A stretch of DNA of 64,000 nucleotides from Didemnitutus sp041906465 (lineage in GTDB: Bacteria; Verrucomicrobiota; Verrucomicrobiia; Opitutales; Opitutaceae). Below, piece by piece: positions 8,812 through 16,335 of the stretch. The stretch spans positions 186,001 through 250,000 of the forward strand of contig JAYRJE010000005.1 in the NCBI GenBank assembly GCA_041906465.1, read 5' to 3'. The notes below the pieces were generated by a model. That model saw nothing but the letters and a program-made list of their open reading frames with translations. It had not been told where the DNA came from and ran no database searches. Numbering within the stretch: position 1 is the first letter of the stretch; each line of letters opens with the position of its first letter. The position numbers and the translations under genes were made by a program.

Positions 8812-9195
8812 TCATTTTCGGCCCAGGCGCTTCCAGTGCGCCGCCAGACCGTTCTGCACTTCATCGAGCGTCAGGCCGAGTTTCTTGGCCTCCACGACGA
8901 CGCGCTCCAGCTCGTCGCCCAGCAGTTCCGCCTTCGCGACCCGGTCAACGATGCCGCGCTCCGCTACAATGCTTCCTACCGCCGGCGTCGTCACGAGCAC
9001 GCCTTCGGCCACCAGCGTCGCGATGATTTTGTGCGCGGTGTTCGGATTGATCTGCAGTTCCTGGCTCAGCACGCGCACCGAGGGGAACGGCTCACCGGGC
9101 TTCAACTGTCCCGCGACCACTGCCTTCTTCACGGCGAACAGCACCTGCTCCGTGATGGGCAGGCCGGGCTTCAGCTCGATGGAGAACGGCAGCAT
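8812..9195 (-). CDS. GntR family regulator, YtrA subfamily
   Basis: A 127-residue DNA-binding protein. The N-terminal winged helix covers roughly residues 10-75 (ITEQVLFAVKKAVVAGQLKPG, then PSVRVLSQELQINPNTAHK). The short helical C-terminal part without a ligand-binding domain is what defines the YtrA subfamily. Such regulators normally repress their own operon, which encodes an ABC exporter, and that is exactly the arrangement here (ATPase and permease follow directly). The inducer is unknown. Confidence 0.9.
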   Translation of the reverse strand: MLPFSIELKPGLPITEQVLFAVKKAVVAGQLKPGEPFPSVRVLSQELQINPNTAHKIIATLVAEGVLVTTPAVGSIVAERGIVDRVAKAELLGDELERVVVEAKKLGLTLDEVQNGLAAHWKRLGRK

Positions 9196-9202
9196 CGCTC
9201 AC

Positions 9203-9334
9203 TCACCCCGCGTTCCGGCGCTGCAACTCCTCGCGAATCGCCTTGAGCTCGTCGTGGCACTTCTTCGCCCACGCTTGGGCGGAGTAAGCGCAGATCAGGA
9301 TACCGAGCAGAAACAAACCATGGGCCGGGTTCAC
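9203..9334 (-). CDS. 43-residue membrane protein heading the exporter operon
   Basis: Small open frame from GTG 9334 to TGA 9203, just 7 bp before the GntR start. The product has a hydrophobic segment (GLFLLGILICAYSAQAW) and then a charged helix (KKCHDELKAIREELQRR), so it looks like a single-pass membrane peptide with a cytoplasmic helix. The tight spacing to the regulator and the clean membrane-then-helix pattern argue that it is real. There is no obvious strong ribosome site before the GTG. It has no recognised family. Confidence 0.55.
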   Translation of the reverse strand: MNPAHGLFLLGILICAYSAQAWAKKCHDELKAIREELQRRNAG

Positions 9335-9406
9335 ACCGTTCTATCAGCACTAGGACAGCTGGAACAGCAAGCCGAAACTGTGCGGTCGTCAAAACCGCAC
9401 CACTCT

Positions 9407-10420
9407 TCAGGTCGCGTCCGCCTCGCCCAGGAGGTTCGCGAAGATCATCTTCCCGCCGCTCGTGGGCAGCACGCCGGTGATTTCCGCCGCAACGCGCTTG
9501 CCGAGATAGGCGCGTCCGTTGTTCACGACGACCATCGAGCCATCGCTAAGGTAACCCACCGCCTGCCCTTCGTCCTTGCCGGGCTTGCTCAGCTCGAGCT
9601 CGACACTTTCGCCGATGACGATTTCCGGACGCAGCGCCTTGTCCAGCGCATGCAGGTTCAGCCAGGCCACGCCGTGAAACTGCGCCATCTTCGCGAGGTT
9701 GTAGTCGGTCGTGAGCAGCTTCGCTCGCATCGATTGCGCGAGGAACACGAGCTTCGCCTCGAGATCCTGCCGGCGCGTGACGTCGCTCTGGTGGATGCGA
9801 ATGTCGAGGTGCTTGATGCGGCGCAGCTCGTTGAGCACTTCGAGGCCACGGCGTCCGCGGGCCTGTTTCACGGGATCGGGCGAGTCGGCGACATGTTGCA
9901 GCTCACTGAGCACGAAGGACGGGATCACCAGCGCCGCGCCGAGAAACTGCGTCTCGCAAATCCGCGCGATGCGCCCATCGATCAGCGCGCTCGTGTCCAC
10001 GACCACCAGCGGCACATCCACCTCGTGCGGCACGAAGCGCACGTAGGGAATCACCAGGTTGAACTCGTCCTTGCCGCGCAGCGCGATGACCGCGCCCAGG
10101 TAGCTGCAGATGAGGAACAGCGCGAGTTGACTCAGGTAAATCATCTGCTCGTCTGCGCGTTTCAGCAGCGGCGAGGTGCCGAGCAACCACGCGATCAATG
10201 CGCCAATCGCCAGTCCGAAGGTGAGCGCCGACAGCCCGCGCAGCGAAAAACCCTTCAGCAGCACGTCGACCAAAACCACGAGGATGCCAATCAGCCCGCC
10301 GACCGTCATCGCTACGCCGCGATAGTGATCCCACTCGGGAATCGTGTAGCACAGCAGCCACGACCCGAGCACGCACAGCACGAGAAAACAAAGGCGGATC
10401 GTGAGCAGGGTCTTCTTCAT
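9407..10420 (-). CDS. PIN-TRAM domain membrane protein (YacL-like)
   Basis: A 337-residue protein with about four N-terminal membrane segments (LCFLVLCVLGSWLLC, GGLIGILVVLVDVLL, LTFGLAIGALIAWLL, LALFLICSYLGAVIA). A PIN nuclease domain follows, beginning VVVDTSALIDGRI and including FVLSELQHVAD with the acidic residues expected for metal binding. The C-terminal TRAM domain (SVELELSKPGKDEGQAVG, then DGSMVVV) probably binds RNA. This order is that of the widespread YacL-type proteins, whose RNA target is not established. A 42-residue membrane protein gene ends 3 bp before it. Confidence 0.9.
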   Translation of the reverse strand: MKKTLLTIRLCFLVLCVLGSWLLCYTIPEWDHYRGVAMTVGGLIGILVVLVDVLLKGFSLRGLSALTFGLAIGALIAWLLGTSPLLKRADEQMIYLSQLALFLICSYLGAVIALRGKDEFNLVIPYVRFVPHEVDVPLVVVDTSALIDGRIARICETQFLGAALVIPSFVLSELQHVADSPDPVKQARGRRGLEVLNELRRIKHLDIRIHQSDVTRRQDLEAKLVFLAQSMRAKLLTTDYNLAKMAQFHGVAWLNLHALDKALRPEIVIGESVELELSKPGKDEGQAVGYLSDGSMVVVNNGRAYLGKRVAAEITGVLPTSGGKMIFANLLGEADAT

Positions 10421-10423
10421 GGC

Positions 10424-10552
10424 TCAGGGCGTCCCGCGCCGCAAATACCACAGCACCACGAACGGGATCACCAGGAACAGGAGCATCACCCCATAAAGGA
10501 TCCATTGCGCTCGCTGCGCTTTCTTCATCAACTCCGGATCGTGCTCCTCCAT
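10424..10552 (-). CDS. 42-residue single-pass membrane protein
   Basis: Open frame from ATG 10552 to TGA 10424, ending 3 bp before the PIN-TRAM start. The product begins with an acidic and basic stretch (MEEHDPELMKKAQRAQ), then one membrane segment (WILYGVMLLFLVIPFVVLWYL), then RRGTP. The positive residues after the membrane segment and the very short spacing suggest a real gene co-translated with its neighbour. No family is recognised. Confidence 0.6.
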   Translation of the reverse strand: MEEHDPELMKKAQRAQWILYGVMLLFLVIPFVVLWYLRRGTP

Positions 10553-10581
10553 GAGCCGCAAGAAACCCCGCTCCTCCCCGC

Positions 10582-11004
10582 ATGACAACGCAATACTGGC
10601 TCGTGAAACAGGAACCCGAGGACTACTCGTGGGACGACTTCGTGCGCGACGGCACGACCGCCTGGACCGGGGTGCGCAACTACGCCGCGCGTAATCACCT
10701 CAAGGCCATGCGCGCCGGCGACGAGGTCTTTTATTATCACAGCGGAGACGACAAATGCATCGTCGGCCTCGCCCGCGTGAAGCGCCCCGCATTCCCCGAC
10801 CCGACCGCCGATTCCCCGGACGAGGGCTGGGTCGCGGTGGAACTCGCGGCCGTGAAGCCGCTGCCGCAGCCGGTCACGCTCGCCCAAGTGAAAGCCGACG
10901 GCGCCCTGAAAGACATCGCGCTCGTTCGCATCAGCCGCCTCTCCGTGCAACCGGTGCAGCCGACCGAGTTCGCCCGGATTCTCAAACTCGCGGGCGCGAA
11001 GTAG
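10582..11004 (+). CDS. EVE domain protein
   Basis: A 140-residue protein made of a single EVE domain, a PUA-like fold that binds modified bases in DNA or RNA. Diagnostic strings are YWLVKQEPEDYSWDD at the start, WTGVRNYAARNHLKAMRAGD, FYYHSGDDKCIVGLARV and, near the end, ALVRISRLSVQPV. The length equals that of stand-alone bacterial members. It is transcribed away from the PIN-TRAM pair, with about 29 bp between the starts. The ligand here is unknown. Confidence 0.93.
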   Translation: MTTQYWLVKQEPEDYSWDDFVRDGTTAWTGVRNYAARNHLKAMRAGDEVFYYHSGDDKCIVGLARVKRPAFPDPTADSPDEGWVAVELAAVKPLPQPVTLAQVKADGALKDIALVRISRLSVQPVQPTEFARILKLAGAK

Positions 11005-11015
11005 CCGCAGGCCGG

Positions 11016-12668
11016 TCACTCCTCGCCCAGCCGCGCGAGGTCGACTTCCACCACCACGCGAAATCCCCGCGTGCGCACGCGCTCGTTTCGCGGCGCGCGC
11101 GCGATTTCTCCCGTGTTCAGCCACACCGTCGCGTCAGGATTTTCCCGTCCGCCCGCACTTTCGATCCACTCCGCGAGACCTCCCTTCACGTTCTGAAAAT
11201 CCGTGTCTGCCGCCTGCGCGCTGCGCATCTCTTCGTTGGTCGGCAACCGCACCCGCCAGCCGAGCACCCAGCCGAGCCGCCGGCAAAACTCCTCCGCTTC
11301 CGCATACGTGAGGGAGTCCACCGGCAGCGCGCGCCCGGGATTCCGACTCGGATTCAGACTCACCACCTTGGCAAAATCCGCCTGCAACACCTCCGTCCGG
11401 AGCATCGCCCGCGGGCCGTCACCGAGCGGCGCGAGCTGATCATAAATCCGATCCTGCAGTGCCGCGATGTCCGCCGATCGCAGGGTCAGAAACGCCAAAG
11501 CCATCCGTAGTTCCTCGTCGCGCAACCGCGCCTTGGGAAAGCGCACCTTCAGGTCCTCCATCGCCTCCAGTGCTTCCCGGACGCTCTGCTGGAATTGAAA
11601 AATCTGCCGCTTGCGCAAAAACCGCCGCCCTTCCTCCGCCTTGGCCCGCGCCCCCCGCAGCGGTTCCTCCACCAGGAGCGTCTGCCGCTCCACCTCGATC
11701 TCCTCCAGGCGCTCCATCGAAACGAAGCGGCTCCTGCCAAAATGCTCGTTGAGCTGCCGCTGCGCCGCCGCGGCGGCCACCAGTTCCTTCACGGCCTCCT
11801 CCGTTCTACCGCCGGTCGCCAGCTGCCGCGCGCGCTGCACCCGGTCGCTCACCTGCGCATCGAGACCATCTGCGGTCAACGCCGCGATCTCCGCCTCCAG
11901 CCGCGCGATCGCCGGCAAATCGGAATAGCGCGTGCGGGGAAACTCGCGGTTAAGCCGCTCCTGGATTTCCCGCGCCTCGCGAAACAGCCCGAGGGCCTCC
12001 TCCCAACGTTCGCCGGCCACTGCCGCCCTCGCCTGGTCGGTTTTCAGCGCGACCGTTTGCCGCAGCGGCTCCGCGACGATTTCCGCCAACTCGCGCTGCA
12101 GACGCAGTTCGCGATCGAAATTGCGAGCCGAGTCCGGCGCTCCCGCGTTCACCTCACGCTGCAACCGCAGCGCCTCGCGCAACTGCTCGGCGCCGCCCGC
12201 CGCGTCGCCGGCCGCCCGCCGCGCGTGAGCCTGCGCTTCCGCCTCGTCGCTCCGGCGCCGGGCGAGCGCGGCGCGCGCCTCCGCGACGCGCTGCTCGGTT
12301 CGCCGCACCGCCTCGAGTTGCTCCTCAAATTGTTCCGGCCGCAACGCCGCCATTCGCCGCTGCCCGGTCGCCAGTGCTTCAAGCCGGCGAATCTCTTCGT
12401 CTGCCGCGAGATTGGGCTCCTTCAGCGCCGCCTCCGCCGCCGTCAATTGGGCCTCGGTCGCCGCCACTGCCGTGGCCTGTTCCACCTTGTCGCGCGCGGT
12501 GGCCCGCTGTTCCGCCCAGAGCCACCAACCGGCAGCTCCGCCGCTCAGCAGCACCAGACTGCCTGCCAGGGCGAGCCGCCGCCGCCAGCGTTGCGCTGCG
12601 GTCTCCTCCACGAACTCCGCTTCCTTGTCGAAACGCACGGCACCAGCGCAGCGGGCTTTTCGCGTCAT
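11016..12668 (-). CDS. coiled-coil membrane protein with C-terminal sulfatase-modifying-factor-like domain
   Basis: A 550-residue protein. One membrane anchor (LALAGSLVLLSGGAAGWWLWA, about residues 31-51) follows a short cytoplasmic head. Then come about 370 residues of alanine-, glutamate- and arginine-rich helix with TPR-like and coiled-coil character. The last 120 residues look like the formylglycine-generating-enzyme/SUMF1 fold: PVDSLTYAEAEEFCRRLGW, RVRLPTNEEM, GLAEWIES and RTRGFRVVVE. The catalytic cysteines of true modifying enzymes are not evident, so binding rather than catalysis is more likely. Similar ends occur on bacterial signalling proteins. It diverges from tyrA. Confidence 0.7.
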   Translation of the reverse strand: MTRKARCAGAVRFDKEAEFVEETAAQRWRRRLALAGSLVLLSGGAAGWWLWAEQRATARDKVEQATAVAATEAQLTAAEAALKEPNLAADEEIRRLEALATGQRRMAALRPEQFEEQLEAVRRTEQRVAEARAALARRRSDEAEAQAHARRAAGDAAGGAEQLREALRLQREVNAGAPDSARNFDRELRLQRELAEIVAEPLRQTVALKTDQARAAVAGERWEEALGLFREAREIQERLNREFPRTRYSDLPAIARLEAEIAALTADGLDAQVSDRVQRARQLATGGRTEEAVKELVAAAAAQRQLNEHFGRSRFVSMERLEEIEVERQTLLVEEPLRGARAKAEEGRRFLRKRQIFQFQQSVREALEAMEDLKVRFPKARLRDEELRMALAFLTLRSADIAALQDRIYDQLAPLGDGPRAMLRTEVLQADFAKVVSLNPSRNPGRALPVDSLTYAEAEEFCRRLGWVLGWRVRLPTNEEMRSAQAADTDFQNVKGGLAEWIESAGGRENPDATVWLNTGEIARAPRNERVRTRGFRVVVEVDLARLGEE

Positions 12669-12729
12669 GGCAACGCGATTGCCGCCCGCGCGCTGGACAA
12701 CTGCGCGGCGAGCCGGTTACGTGCGCCGG

Positions 12730-13584
12730 ATGCATCCGCGGCTCGCCATCCTCGCGCCCGGCCTGCTCGGCGGTTCCGTCGCGCAGGCCGCGAGGCATTT
12801 TGGCGCCGCGTCACACGTCACTCTCTGGGCGCGTAAACCCGAAGCGCGCCTCGCCCTCCGCGACCAGCCGTGGTGCAACGCCGTCGCCGACACGCCCGCC
12901 GCCGCCGCCCGCGACGCCGACCTCGTCATCATTTGCGCACCCGTCGATCGCATCGTGCCGCTCGCGCAGGAGATCGCACCCGCACTCGCGCCGCACGCGA
13001 TCGTCACCGACGTCGGCAGCGTGAAAGGCGAAATCTGCCGCCACGCCGCCACCGTGCTCGCCGGCCGTGCGACCTTCGTCGGCTCGCATCCCATGGCCGG
13101 CTCGGAGAAAACCGGCTGGGAACACGCGCGCCCCGACCTCTTCGTGCGCCGCGTGGTGTTCGTCACGCCGTTACCCGAGACCGACGCGGCGGCCGCGGAG
13201 CGCGTCGCCGCCTTTTGGCAGGCGCTCGACGCCGAAGTCGCAACGGTCGCGCCCGACGCGCACGACGAAATCGTCGCGCACATCAGTCATCTGCCGCAGG
13301 TGCTCGCGTCCACGCTCTGCGCATCGCTGGCGAAGCGCGAACACGGCTGGCGCAACTTCTCCGGCGGCGGTCTGCGCGACACCACGCGCATCGCCGGCAG
13401 CGACCCGAAGCTCTGGAAAACCATCCTGGAGCAAAACCGCGACGAGGTGCTCCGCGCCCTCCGCGCCTACCAGGACGAGTTGCACGGCATGGAGCGCGCC
13501 CTGGCCAACCGCGACTGGTTCGAAGTTCAGGCCATCCTCGAACGCGGCCGCGCCTACCGCGATCAGTTCCGTCCGCCGCCCTGA
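12730..13584 (+). CDS. tyrA: prephenate dehydrogenase (TyrA family)
   Basis: A 284-residue enzyme that oxidises prephenate (or arogenate) in tyrosine synthesis. The N-terminal Rossmann motif is APGLLGGS, so the first glycine of the usual GxGxxG is replaced by alanine. Family strings follow: VIICAPVDRI, VTDVGSVKGEI, SHPMAGSEKTGWEHA, HDEIVAHISHLPQ and GGGLRDTTRIAGSDPKLWKTI. GTG 12721 is an alternative start three codons upstream. aroA follows, separated by a palindromic repeat, so the two aromatic genes are probably co-transcribed. Confidence 0.9.
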   Translation: MHPRLAILAPGLLGGSVAQAARHFGAASHVTLWARKPEARLALRDQPWCNAVADTPAAAARDADLVIICAPVDRIVPLAQEIAPALAPHAIVTDVGSVKGEICRHAATVLAGRATFVGSHPMAGSEKTGWEHARPDLFVRRVVFVTPLPETDAAAAERVAAFWQALDAEVATVAPDAHDEIVAHISHLPQVLASTLCASLAKREHGWRNFSGGGLRDTTRIAGSDPKLWKTILEQNRDEVLRALRAYQDELHGMERALANRDWFEVQAILERGRAYRDQFRPPP

Positions 13585-13592
13585 CTCCGCTT

Positions 13593-13639
13593 GTGGGAGC
13601 GTGCTGGCCCGCGACTGTCGCGACCAAGGTCGCTCCCAC
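13593..13639. repeat. palindromic repeat between tyrA and aroA
   Basis: Outer arms GTGGGAGCG and CGCTCCCAC with a smaller inner palindrome (GCGAC...GTCGC). The layout of nested short inverted repeats is like other intergenic palindromes in the window. It fills most of the 63-bp gap and could modulate readthrough between the genes. Confidence 0.55.
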
Positions 13640-13647
13640 CGTGAAAC

Positions 13648-14907
13648 ATGCCGCCTCTGCCGCCCACTCTCCCGATCCAACCTTTCACGCGTCCGGTGCG
13701 CGGCAGCGTCACGTTGCCCGGCTCCAAGAGCATCACGAATCGCGCGCTCATCCTCGCAGCACTTTCGGAGCGCACCGTCACGCTGCGCGGCGCGCTGTTC
13801 AGCCGCGACACACGCATCATGATCGCCGCGCTGCGCGCACTCGGTTTCGCGGTCGAGTTCGACGAACGCGCCCTGACGATCACGATCACCGGCCGCGGTG
13901 GCCTGATCCCGAACCGCGAAGCCCGCATCGAGGTCGGCAACGCCGGCACCGCCGCGCGTTTTCTCACGGCGTTCGTCTGCCTGCGCCCCGATGGCGTCTA
14001 TCATTTCGACGGCGACGAAGCCATGCGCCGCCGCCCGATCGGCGCGCTGCTCGACGCGCTCGCGATGCAAGGCGCGCAGGCCGACTCGCGCAGTTTTCCG
14101 TTCACGCTCCGCACCGCCGGACTCCCCGGCGGCACGGTCGAACTCGACGCGTCAGAGAGCAGCCAGATGCTCTCCGCGCTCCTGATGGTGGCGTCGCACG
14201 CCCGCACGCCGCTGCACGTGCGGCTGACGAGCGAAGCGGGCTCGAAACCGTTCGTGGTGATGACCGAGGCGATGGTGAAGCAATTTTCGCCGGCGCCCGC
14301 CGTCTACGACATCGAGGGCGACGCATCCGCCGCGAGTTACTTTCTCGCCCTGCCGCTGGTCACCGGCGGTGAACTCGCGCTGCCGAACTACCGCGGCACG
14401 CTGCAGGGCGATTTCAAATTCCGCGACGTGCTCGCCGACGTCGGTCTGCAGACCGCGACCGGCGGCGGTTCGTTCACCTGCTCCGCGCCCCGCGGTGCGC
14501 GCCACCGCGGCGTCACCCGCAATTTCCGCGAATTCTCGGACACGTTCCTCACACTCGCCGCGATCGCACCGCTCCTCGACGGCCCGACGCACATCAGCGG
14601 AATCGCCCACACGCGCAAGCAGGAGACCGACCGTGTCGCCGGCATGGCGCGCGAGTTGCGCAAGCTCGGCCAGCAGGTGATCGAGACGGAGGATTCGCTC
14701 GAAATCCACCCGCGCCCGCTCGTCTCCGGCGTGGCGATTGAGACCTATCACGACCACCGTTTCGCAATGAGCTTCGGGATTCTTGGCTGCCACGACCTCC
14801 ATGGCGACGGCCGCCCGTGGCTCACCATTCAGGATCCGGCCTGCTGCGCCAAGACCTTCCCGGAATTCTTTGACTTGCTGGCCCGCCTGCACGCTGCCTC
14901 ACATTGA
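13648..14907 (+). CDS. aroA: 3-phosphoshikimate 1-carboxyvinyltransferase (EPSP synthase)
   Basis: A 419-residue enzyme of the shikimate pathway. It joins shikimate-3-phosphate with phosphoenolpyruvate. Recognisable sites are LPGSKSITNRALILAAL (substrate-binding Lys and Ser), GNAGTAARFLTAF, the RRRPIGALLDAL helix, SSQMLSALL, FSDTFLTLAAIAPLLDG and HTRKQETDRV, and near the end YHDHRFAMSF. The length and order of sites match the family in full. It sits between tyrA and cmk, an order often seen in bacteria. Confidence 0.95.
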   Translation: MPPLPPTLPIQPFTRPVRGSVTLPGSKSITNRALILAALSERTVTLRGALFSRDTRIMIAALRALGFAVEFDERALTITITGRGGLIPNREARIEVGNAGTAARFLTAFVCLRPDGVYHFDGDEAMRRRPIGALLDALAMQGAQADSRSFPFTLRTAGLPGGTVELDASESSQMLSALLMVASHARTPLHVRLTSEAGSKPFVVMTEAMVKQFSPAPAVYDIEGDASAASYFLALPLVTGGELALPNYRGTLQGDFKFRDVLADVGLQTATGGGSFTCSAPRGARHRGVTRNFREFSDTFLTLAAIAPLLDGPTHISGIAHTRKQETDRVAGMARELRKLGQQVIETEDSLEIHPRPLVSGVAIETYHDHRFAMSFGILGCHDLHGDGRPWLTIQDPACCAKTFPEFFDLLARLHAASH

Positions 14908-14914
14908 GGCGCGC

Positions 14915-15571
14915 ATGGGCCTTCCTTTCATCATCGTCGCGATCGACGGCGGCGCCGCCTCCGGCAAATCCAGCTCGTCCCGCATCCTCGCCGAGCGGTT
15001 CAATCTGCTCCACGTCGACACCGGTTCGTTCTACCGCCACATCACGAGCGAACTGCTCCGGCGCAACGTGCCGCACACCGACCTGGCGAGCCTCCGCGCC
15101 GTGTTGCCCGAACTGAAGTTCGACACGCGCCTCGAAGGCCGCTCCGCCCGCATGCTCATCGGCGGCCAACCCGCCGGCGACGAGATCCGCAGCGCCGGCG
15201 TCAACGAACACGTCGCGCACTACGCCGCCGTGCCCGAGGTGCGCGAGATTCTCATCGGCTACCAGCGCGGCCAGGCCGACGTCGCGCAGCAGCACGGCTT
15301 TCGCGGCCTGGTGATGGAGGGCCGCGACATCGGCTCGAAGATTTTCCCGGATGCCGACTGCCGCTTTTTCCTTTTCGCCGATCCCGCCGAGCGAGCGAAA
15401 CGCCGCGCCGCCGAGGGTCGTCAGGATGTGATCGGCAAACGCGACACGATCGACAGCGTGCGTCTTAACCAGAGCGCGCAGGGCGCGATCGCGATCGACA
15501 GCACTTACCTCACGCTCGAGCAGGTCGTCGACACGATGGCCAAGCTCATCGGCGAAAAACTCGGAGCCTGA
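14915..15571 (+). CDS. cmk: cytidylate kinase
   Basis: A 218-residue kinase that phosphorylates CMP and dCMP using ATP. The P-loop is IDGGAASGKSSSS near the start, followed by HVDTGSFYRHIT (nucleotide-monophosphate binding) and, later, VMEGRDIGSKIFPDAD and a RxxxE-type lid region. The start ATG lies 7 bp after the aroA stop with GAGG ahead of it. Downstream, plsC begins 6 bp after its stop. The size and site order are normal. Confidence 0.94.
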   Translation: MGLPFIIVAIDGGAASGKSSSSRILAERFNLLHVDTGSFYRHITSELLRRNVPHTDLASLRAVLPELKFDTRLEGRSARMLIGGQPAGDEIRSAGVNEHVAHYAAVPEVREILIGYQRGQADVAQQHGFRGLVMEGRDIGSKIFPDADCRFFLFADPAERAKRRAAEGRQDVIGKRDTIDSVRLNQSAQGAIAIDSTYLTLEQVVDTMAKLIGEKLGA

Positions 15572-15577
15572 CGCCCC

Positions 15578-16237
15578 ATGCCTCACACCGCCGACCACCT
15601 CGCGATGCGGCCCTTCTACGCGTTTTTCCACTACTGGGTCGCGCAATGGCACTCGATGTGGTTCCGCGGTGAAGTGGCCGGCACGGAAAACATTCCCGCG
15701 ACAGGGCCATTCCTGATCGCGTCCAATCACGCCAGCCACCTCGATCCGCCGTTCGTCGGTTGCCAGGTGCCGCGGCAGATGCGCCCCTTCGCCCGCAAGA
15801 CGCTGTGGAGCGGGAAAATTTTCAGTTGGTGGCTCGACCACGTGGAATGCATCCCGGTGGACCGCGACAGCGGCGACGTCGGCGCCATTCGCAAGGTGCT
15901 CCACGCGCTGCAAGAGAACCGCGGCATCATCCTCTTCCCGGAAGGCACGCGATCCCCCGATGGTCACCTGCAAAAACCCAAAGCCGGCGTCGGCCTGATG
16001 GCCTGCAAGACCGGCGCGCCCGTCGTGCCGGCGCGGATTTTCGGTTCCTATGAAGCCTTCGGCAAAGGCGCGAAGATTCCGCGCTTCGGCACACGCGTCG
16101 ACGTCGTCTTCGGCCCCCCGATCACCGCCGCCGAATACGACGACCCGAGCGCCGGCAAAGAGCGCTACCAAATCGCCAGCGACCGCATCTTCGCCCGCGT
16201 CGCCGCCCTGCCCCGTCCGCGCTACGCGGTGATCTGA
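15578..16237 (+). CDS. plsC: 1-acyl-sn-glycerol-3-phosphate acyltransferase
   Basis: A 219-residue membrane-associated acyltransferase making phosphatidic acid from lysophosphatidic acid. The catalytic NHASHLD (NHxxxxD) is at residues 50-56, and the glycerol-phosphate site FPEGTRSPDG and later GAPVVPARIFGS are both present. It is last in the run tyrA-aroA-cmk-plsC with only 6 bp from cmk, so it is probably in the same transcript. The 98-bp gap after it shows no terminator. Confidence 0.92.
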   Translation: MPHTADHLAMRPFYAFFHYWVAQWHSMWFRGEVAGTENIPATGPFLIASNHASHLDPPFVGCQVPRQMRPFARKTLWSGKIFSWWLDHVECIPVDRDSGDVGAIRKVLHALQENRGIILFPEGTRSPDGHLQKPKAGVGLMACKTGAPVVPARIFGSYEAFGKGAKIPRFGTRVDVVFGPPITAAEYDDPSAGKERYQIASDRIFARVAALPRPRYAVI

Positions 16238-16335
16238 CAAGCCAGCTTAACCAGCGGCGCAACGCGGAGCCACGCGGCGCCGAACCACAGCGGACCAAGC
16301 TGATTACGCACTCGCCGGGCGCAGCCTTTGCGTTC

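Noticed and set aside
8885..10585. 566-codon open frame on the plus strand
   Set aside because: Antisense to the GntR, small membrane protein and PIN-TRAM genes; no signal of its own.
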